This document shows, in pieces, positions 14,562-18,800 of a stretch of DNA of 18,800 bases; within the stretch, counting starts at the first letter, position 1; every line of letters begins with the position of its first letter. The stretch is from Lentisphaeria bacterium. GTDB taxonomy: Bacteria; Verrucomicrobiota; Lentisphaeria; Oligosphaerales; JAFGRS01. The translations under genes were made by a program, and so were the position numbers. Location of the stretch: assembly GCA_016935045.1 (NCBI GenBank), contig JAFGRS010000270.1:1-18800 (forward strand), given 5' to 3'. The notes beneath the pieces are model-generated. The model did not search any database. It was not told where the DNA came from and saw only the letters and a program-made list of their open reading frames with translations.

Positions 14562-15446
14562 ATGGAACGCTATGCGTTGCTCGGTTGGCCGGTGCGGCAT
14601 TCGGTGTCCCCGCAGATGCAGGGGGCGGGTTTCCGCGCCCTGGGGATCGAGGCGACCTACGAGTTGATCGAGGTCGCCCCACCCGACCTGGATGCCTGCG
14701 TCCGGCGGCTGCGGGCCGAGGGATACGCGGGGTGGAACGTCACCGTGCCGCACAAGGAGGCCATGGCGGAGCGGATGGATGCGGTGGACCCTGCCGCCCG
14801 GGCGGCCCGCAGCGTCAACACGGTTCTGCACCGTGGCGGTCGGCTGTGCGGCCATTCCACGGATGGCTATGGTCTGGCCGCGGCGATCCGGGAGAGCTTC
14901 GGCATCGGAATCCCGGGGGGGCGTTTCCTGTTCCTGGGCGCCGGTGGTGCGGCCCGGGCCGCGAGCGTCGCCTTCGCCTGCCAGGGGGCGGCCGAAATCC
15001 AGATCGCGAACCGAACCATCGGCAAGGCCGAAGACGTGGTGCGCATCATCGCGGAAGTGGCGCCGCACTGCCGCGCCGCCGCCTTCCGACCGGACGACAG
15101 GGCGGCCCTCGCGGCGGCCATGGCCCGGGCCCAATGCCTGGTTCAGGCGACGTCCCTGGGCCTCCACCCCGGCGAGCCCATGCCCTGTGACCCGGCCTGT
15201 CTGCCCGGGACACTGGCGGTGATGGACATGGTGTACGGCGGCACGCCGTTCCTCGCCGCGGCCGCGCGGCGGGGTTGCCCGACAGCCGACGGGCGCGGCA
15301 TGCTGCTGCACCAGGGGGTCCGCAGTTTCGAGATCTGGACCGGCCGTCCCGCCCCGGTTGCGGCCATGCGGCGGGGCCTCGAAGAAGCGCTGGAGGAGCG
15401 CCGGCGGCGGCAGGCCGTCGAGGCGGCAGGGGACAAGCATGCTTGA
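14562..15446 (+). CDS. aroE: Shikimate dehydrogenase
   Basis: Reduces 3-dehydroshikimate to shikimate with NADPH, in aromatic amino acid synthesis. The 294-residue product shows the substrate motif HSVSPQM (13-19), the catalytic Lys65 in NVTVPHKEAM, SVNTV (84-88), Asp101 in STDGYG, the glycine-rich nucleotide loop LGAGGAARAAS (125-135), NRT (150-152) typical of NADP binding, and LLHQGVRSFEIWTG with the conserved Gln. About 20 C-terminal residues, rich in Glu and Arg, exceed the usual end. The start ATG 14562 has GGAGAGG (14553-14559) upstream; a GTG at 14547 in frame is less likely. The last codons overlap the prepilin peptidase start by eight bases, so the two are probably cotranslated. Confidence 0.95.
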   Translation: MERYALLGWPVRHSVSPQMQGAGFRALGIEATYELIEVAPPDLDACVRRLRAEGYAGWNVTVPHKEAMAERMDAVDPAARAARSVNTVLHRGGRLCGHSTDGYGLAAAIRESFGIGIPGGRFLFLGAGGAARAASVAFACQGAAEIQIANRTIGKAEDVVRIIAEVAPHCRAAAFRPDDRAALAAAMARAQCLVQATSLGLHPGEPMPCDPACLPGTLAVMDMVYGGTPFLAAAARRGCPTADGRGMLLHQGVRSFEIWTGRPAPVAAMRRGLEEALEERRRRQAVEAAGDKHA

Positions 15447-16632
15447 GCGCGAGACCGTGGCCCTGATTCTGCCCGTGATCACTGCGTTCGTGGGCTTCCT
15501 GGGCCTGGTGGTGGGCAGCTTTCTGAACGTGGTGGTCTGGCGCCTTCCCCGGGGCGAGTCTCTGCTGCACCCCGGCAGCCATTGCCCCAAGTGCGGGCAT
15601 GCCATCCGGCCCTGGGAGAACGTTCCCGTGTTGAGCTGGCTCTGCCTGCGGGGCCGCTGCAGCCGCTGCGGTCTGCCCATTTCGGTGCGTTATCCGTTGC
15701 TGGAGGCAGCCACCGGGATCCTGTTTCTGGCGGTCTGGTGGCGGCTCTGGCAGTCGGCGATGCCGTTGTCGGCAGTGTGGGGCTTGCTGTACCTGGCCGC
15801 AGCGCTGCTGGCCGCCAGCCTGATCGACATCGAACACTTCCTGATCCCGGACCGGATCACCTTCTGCGGCATGGGCGTCGCGGCGACCCTTGCCATGCTG
15901 TTCCCCGAGAGCCATCTCGGCGCCGGATTGACGGGCCACGCCGGCAGCGACCAGGTGGTCACCGGATGGGCCCTCGGAGTGCTCCGCCGGCAGGGACCCG
16001 AATGGCTCATCCTCCCCCGCTCCGCCGCCCTCCTCGACGTGCTCCTCGGCGTCGGCATGGGGTTCGGAATGCTGTGGGCACTCCGGGAAGCCAGCCGCCG
16101 ACTCTGGGGACGCCTCCGCGTGACCCCGGAAACGCCCGTCCGGGCAGTCTTCAGCGCCGAGGGTATCCGCACCGAGGACGGGACCCTCGACGCAGCCTGG
16201 GAGGACCTGCTCTGGCAACGCGGCGACCGCTTCCGTGCCTGGACCGCCCCAAACGACAACCCCGAGACTGCCCCGGAAAACCCCATCACCGTGACCCGCA
16301 ACACCATCGCCCTCGATGGCCGGCCCCGGCCACGAAACGAACTGGAAACCACGGAACGGACCCTGACCGCGTGGGAGTTCCCCAGGGAAGTGATGGGACA
16401 GGGCGACCTCAAGCTCCTGGCCATGGTGGGAGCGTTCCTGGGGCCGGATGCCTGCGTCTTCGTCCTCATGCTGGGCTCCTTCGCGGGCTGCGGCTGGGGC
16501 ATCGGGAGACTGCTGGCCGGACGCACCCGGGCGCCCCTGCCCTTCGGCCCCTTTTTGGCCGCGGCCACCCTGTTCTGGATCCTGGCCGCGAGGGCCTTCG
16601 TGTCCTGGTACGCCGGCGCCCTGTTTGGATGA
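15439..16632 (+). CDS. Prepilin peptidase (type IV leader peptidase, A24 family) with an internal insertion
   Basis: A 397-residue membrane aspartic protease that cleaves and usually N-methylates type IV pilins and type II secretion pseudopilins. N-terminal half: a membrane segment with GLVVGSFLNVVVWRLPRG (22-39), then the zinc-type cytoplasmic loop with Cys49, Cys52, Cys74 and Cys77 around HAIRPWENVPVLSWL. Catalytic Asp130 lies in SLIDIEHFLIPD and the second, Asp323, in GQGDLKLLAMVGAFLG. Several further hydrophobic helices follow. Between the two aspartates, residues about 215-318 form a polar insertion of about 100 residues (for example VRAVFSAEGIRTEDGTLDAA) not found in E. coli or Vibrio PilD. 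The start ATG 15439 follows AGGGGA and overlaps the end of aroE. Confidence 0.93.
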   Translation: MLERETVALILPVITAFVGFLGLVVGSFLNVVVWRLPRGESLLHPGSHCPKCGHAIRPWENVPVLSWLCLRGRCSRCGLPISVRYPLLEAATGILFLAVWWRLWQSAMPLSAVWGLLYLAAALLAASLIDIEHFLIPDRITFCGMGVAATLAMLFPESHLGAGLTGHAGSDQVVTGWALGVLRRQGPEWLILPRSAALLDVLLGVGMGFGMLWALREASRRLWGRLRVTPETPVRAVFSAEGIRTEDGTLDAAWEDLLWQRGDRFRAWTAPNDNPETAPENPITVTRNTIALDGRPRPRNELETTERTLTAWEFPREVMGQGDLKLLAMVGAFLGPDACVFVLMLGSFAGCGWGIGRLLAGRTRAPLPFGPFLAAATLFWILAARAFVSWYAGALFG

Positions 16633-16641
16633 CCTCCCGCG

Positions 16642-16735
16642 GCCCGCGCCGCCATCGTCCCTGCCGCACCGGGGCGACGATGCGGACAGAGGAGAAGCCG
16701 AGTCGCGCCCCGGGTCCCGGCCGCCACGGTCCGGG
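16642..16735 (+). repeat. Dispersed intergenic element, copy 4 (diverged)
   Basis: It begins ten bases after the prepilin peptidase stop, co-oriented with that gene. It reads GCCGCCATCGTCCCTGCCGC, then GGGGCGACGATGCGGA, then GAGGAGAAGCCGAG, and ends with a new unit start CGGGTCCCGGCCGCCACGGT. This copy has its own 7-base-pair stem (CATCGTC 16653-16659 with GACGATG 16676-16682). The stem bases differ from those of copy 1 but pair with each other, which suggests the fold is kept. Confidence 0.55.
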
Positions 16736-16762
16736 GCGGTGCGAATCATGTGATGATTGTAC

Positions 16763-16790
16763 TTGCAAACTGGATGGCAGGTGGTAATAT
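16763..16790 (+). promoter_or_regulatory. Candidate sigma-70-type promoter of the coiled-coil/lipoprotein cluster
   Basis: TTGCAA (16763-16768) and TAATAT (16785-16790) are 16 bases apart, in the only AT-rich patch of the 330-base gap before the 16963 gene. Transcription would start near 16797, giving a leader of about 165 bases. No gene is supported in 16633-16962; a short frame at 16750-16959 overlaps this promoter and has no family features. Confidence 0.4.
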
Positions 16791-16962
16791 TGGATGTGGC
16801 TTTGATCGTCGCGACGCTCCTTTCGAGGGTGTCGGGGTCGGGCGTGAGAGAGAGGGTTTGTGCATGTTCTGGGCTCGGGGCCCCGTCCGGTGCATTTTGA
16901 GAGGCGTACACGGGGCTGCAAATCGAGGTCACAACCAGGCGTCTGCAATACGGGAGTGATCC

Positions 16963-18219
16963 ATGGGTAAGCTGGGTACATTCTTCGGCATCATCGCGGC
17001 AGTCCTGGCCATTGCAGCGGCGGCCCTGAGTTTCCTCATCTCACAGAAGCGGGCCCTCTACGAAGAACGGGCGGGCAAGCTGGCCGGCACCGTCGCCGGC
17101 ATGGTCCAGAAGATGGACCAGAACAGCAATACCGGCCTCGCGGCCACCATTACCTTCACCGCGGCCGACAAAACCGCGGGAACGGCGGAAGACGGAGCCC
17201 TGGCCTGGACCAAGTACGCCGAGGATTCCTCTGCCTTCGACGGTCTCCTGACCCAGGCCCTGACCCTCTCCGGCAACCTGAATCAGCAGCGTGACGACCT
17301 CGCGGACGCCCTCGGCAAGACGGCCGCTTCCATGCAGATGGCCGATACCGACCTGGACCCGGCCATGCTGCGGAACCTCGGTGATCCGGAGGAGTTCGGC
17401 CGCGCGGTCAACGGCGTCCTCGGGCATGCGGAGGCCGTTTCGGCCCGCGACCAGGCGATGCTGAAGGCCCTGATCCGGGCCTCGGATGACATCAGCCATC
17501 CCATCGACCAGATGGCCTTCTCCCGGCGGGACGAAACCACGGACGTGGACGGCAACGTGGTCAAGGGGCAGTTCCCCTGCGCGGTTCCGCTGGACGAATT
17601 CGGCGGCCATGTCAAGGGCATGGTCACCCGCTGCAACCAGTATGCGGACACCATGGCCGAGGCCATCAACCGGGTGACCAAGCATCAGTGGGAGGCGGAT
17701 CCCAGCAAGATCCGGGACGAGCGCGAGTACGCCGGCGTGCTGACCTCCCTGCTGAACGACTTCGACGACATCAACGAGCAGTTGGCGCTGTACGAACAGG
17801 CGAAGAAGGAACTCGCGGAGCAGAAGCAGCGCATTGCGCAGCTCATGGACGAGGTGGAGGACACCCGCGGCGAGCTGAAGGATACGCAGAAGGAACTGAG
17901 CCGGGTCAAGAGGCGCCTGGGGCAGTACGAACGTACGGTTGGCGGCAGCGGCGGGGACGGGGAAGGGACGCTGGATCCGAACATGGTCGGTGAGGTGCTG
18001 GACGTGAACCCGGAGTGGGACTTCGTCATTGTGAACAAGGGTCGTCAGGACCACGTGTCGGAGAACCTTCGCCTGCTGGTGGCGCGGGGGGACAAGCTCG
18101 TTGCGAAGCTGATGGTGTCGAAGGTCCTCGGCAAGGTTTCGGTGGCCGAGATTCTGCCCGAGGCACTGGTGACCGACGTAAAGGTCGGCGACCGTGTGAT
18201 TGTGCCCAGGCAGCAGTAG
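16963..18219 (+). CDS. Membrane-anchored coiled-coil protein, uncharacterised
   Basis: I do not recognise a named family. The 418-residue product has one N-terminal membrane helix (about 7-26, FFGIIAAVLAIAAAALSFLI) with no clear cleavage site, so it is probably anchored in the inner membrane with the bulk outside. Residues about 30-265 are polar and mostly helical by composition. Residues about 267-326 form a clear coiled coil (KKELAEQKQRIAQLMDEVED). A Gly-rich linker (327-335) leads to a compact beta-rich domain (342-418) that begins GEVLDVNPEWDFVIVNKG and ends VTDVKVGDRVIVPRQQ, spaced like a small beta-barrel. The start has GGAG seven bases upstream. It is followed at 31 bases by a 33-residue membrane protein and then a lipoprotein, probably as one operon. 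A role in envelope organisation is inference. Confidence 0.85.
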   Translation: MGKLGTFFGIIAAVLAIAAAALSFLISQKRALYEERAGKLAGTVAGMVQKMDQNSNTGLAATITFTAADKTAGTAEDGALAWTKYAEDSSAFDGLLTQALTLSGNLNQQRDDLADALGKTAASMQMADTDLDPAMLRNLGDPEEFGRAVNGVLGHAEAVSARDQAMLKALIRASDDISHPIDQMAFSRRDETTDVDGNVVKGQFPCAVPLDEFGGHVKGMVTRCNQYADTMAEAINRVTKHQWEADPSKIRDEREYAGVLTSLLNDFDDINEQLALYEQAKKELAEQKQRIAQLMDEVEDTRGELKDTQKELSRVKRRLGQYERTVGGSGGDGEGTLDPNMVGEVLDVNPEWDFVIVNKGRQDHVSENLRLLVARGDKLVAKLMVSKVLGKVSVAEILPEALVTDVKVGDRVIVPRQQ

Positions 18220-18250
18220 GGTTTCGCCGTCGCGTGTGGAGGTGTGGTCG

Positions 18251-18352
18251 ATGAGCAAGCTGTTTCCCATCGCGATGGTGGTCACGGCCCTGGCTCTGGC
18301 CGTGGTGGTGGTGTTCCAGGCACTCGAACTGCGTGCGTTCGGGGTATTCTGA
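18251..18352 (+). CDS. 33-residue single-span membrane protein
   Basis: A short gene with a strong ribosome binding site (GGAGG about eight bases before ATG 18251). The product is MSKLFPIAMVVTALALAVVV followed by VFQALELRAFGVF, which is one membrane helix with a short polar end. There is no longer frame that would explain the region. It sits between the coiled-coil gene and the lipoprotein gene with short gaps of 31 and 15 bases. The placement and good start signals make it likely to be a true microprotein, possibly a small partner of the coiled-coil protein; the function is unknown. Confidence 0.65.
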   Translation: MSKLFPIAMVVTALALAVVVVFQALELRAFGVF

Positions 18353-18367
18353 GGGACGGGACGACGC

Positions 18368-18547
18368 ATGACTCGAGCGTTGCGCGGTCGGAGTCGGGCA
18401 ATCTGGGTCTGGGCCAGCGTGGTTCTGTGTGCGTTTGTCTGTGGCGCCTGTGTGTCGACCTCGTCGACGGAGCAGTCCGACCGGGACATCCAGCCCTGGA
18501 ACCAGCCGGCCGGATGGGAAGGCAGTATCCTGGGGGTCCCCTACTGA
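18368..18547 (+). CDS. 59-residue putative lipoprotein with PWNxPxxWE motif
   Basis: The product has an Arg-rich start (MTRALRGRSR), a hydrophobic segment (IWVWASVVLCAFV), and CGAC as a weak lipobox ending at Cys28, followed by a polar tail VSTSSTEQSDRD. The mature part has only about 32 residues and contains IQPWNQPAGWEGSILGVPY. The P-W-N-x-P-x-x-W-E pattern occurs, as I recall, in tiny lipoproteins of Verrucomicrobia-like bacteria. The ATG at 18368 lies 15 bases after the stop of the 33-residue gene, whose end supplies GAGGGACGGGA as ribosome binding site. Likely the third gene of the cluster; an outer-membrane or periplasm-facing lipoprotein of unknown role. Confidence 0.65.
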   Translation: MTRALRGRSRAIWVWASVVLCAFVCGACVSTSSTEQSDRDIQPWNQPAGWEGSILGVPY

Positions 18548-18655
18548 TCCCCTGGTCCTGCCCTGTTGGCGGAGCAGAGACCGGTCCACCCGTACCGATG
18601 CACGCACCGGACACACCACGGCGGTACCCGGCCTGATTCAAGATCCGCCACAGGA

Positions 18656-18800
18656 GTGGACAACAAGCCTGACAGGCGCACTTCCGCCAGCGCGAAGATC
18701 CGGCTGCGGCGGGGCAAGCCGTGCGGCGAATCCCGATCCCCAAGGCGTCGCCGGGCGACCTTCGACCTGGCTCAGGTCCTCCGAAAAACCGCCGCCCACG
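18656..18800 (+). CDS. Possible 5' part of a further gene, cut by the window end
   Basis: From a GTG at 18656 the frame is open to the last base (48 codons). The translation starts MDNKPDRRTSASAKIRLRRG and is basic, later giving ATFDLAQVLRKTAAH. No ribosome binding site at a good distance is seen (AGGAG touches the start codon), and I recognise no family. It may be a start upstream of a real gene outside the window, or chance in high-GC DNA. Confidence 0.25.
   Translation, partial: MDNKPDRRTSASAKIRLRRGKPCGESRSPRRRRATFDLAQVLRKTAAH

Noticed and set aside
16750..16959. 69-codon plus-strand frame before the coiled-coil gene
   Set aside because: It overlaps the best promoter candidate, has no ribosome binding site and no recognisable features.

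Overview
This is a high-G+C bacterial segment (about two thirds G+C by eye). It carries ten confidently recognised genes, a few small or broken ones, and unusually repeat-rich intergenic DNA. The gene content fits a member of the PVC superphylum, most likely Verrucomicrobiota or Kiritimatiellota. The clues are a DapL-type diaminopimelate aminotransferase, a fragment of the PSET/LADG-type pseudopilin common in that group, an isolated STN-like domain protein, a small lipoprotein with a PWNxPxxWE motif, and many hairpin repeats. The assignment is inference; there is no rRNA or other marker gene here.

Layout. At 122-3503 (minus strand) lie purF and, upstream of it, pyrG: nucleotide synthesis enzymes with all catalytic residues visible. 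A 589-base gene-free stretch (3504-4092) holds an AT-richer zone and a large GC-rich inverted repeat. At 4093-4578 (plus) is a small exported STN-like protein, then 486 gene-free bases with a perfect 26-base inverted repeat and two identical hairpins. At 5065-10413 (plus) are typA/bipA, a SlyD-like FKBP isomerase and an AddB-like PD-(D/E)XK nuclease, closely spaced. At 10594-10974 (minus) is the C-terminal remnant of a pseudopilin, cut off at a 30-base tandem hairpin repeat. At 11127-12023 (plus) is an amidohydrolase, followed by an 85-base perfect tandem duplication. At 12418-16632 (plus) are dapL, lplA, a possible 37-residue gene fragment, aroE and a prepilin peptidase. dapL/lplA and aroE/peptidase overlap and look translationally coupled. 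At 16963-18547 (plus) is a cluster of a membrane-anchored coiled-coil protein, a 33-residue single-span protein and a 59-residue lipoprotein.

How the genes relate. Most encode housekeeping functions: purine and CTP synthesis, ribosome-associated GTPase, folding, DNA end processing, lysine/peptidoglycan precursor synthesis, lipoylation and the shikimate pathway. The prepilin peptidase would process pseudopilins encoded elsewhere. The least understood parts are the 16963-18547 envelope cluster and two repeat systems: a dispersed element of about 90 bases lying mostly just 3' of genes and always co-oriented with adjacent transcription, and a set of hairpins whose stems differ but whose six-base loops look alike (G-N-C-C-Y-Y). 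No mobile-element gene, CRISPR array, tRNA or rRNA was found.
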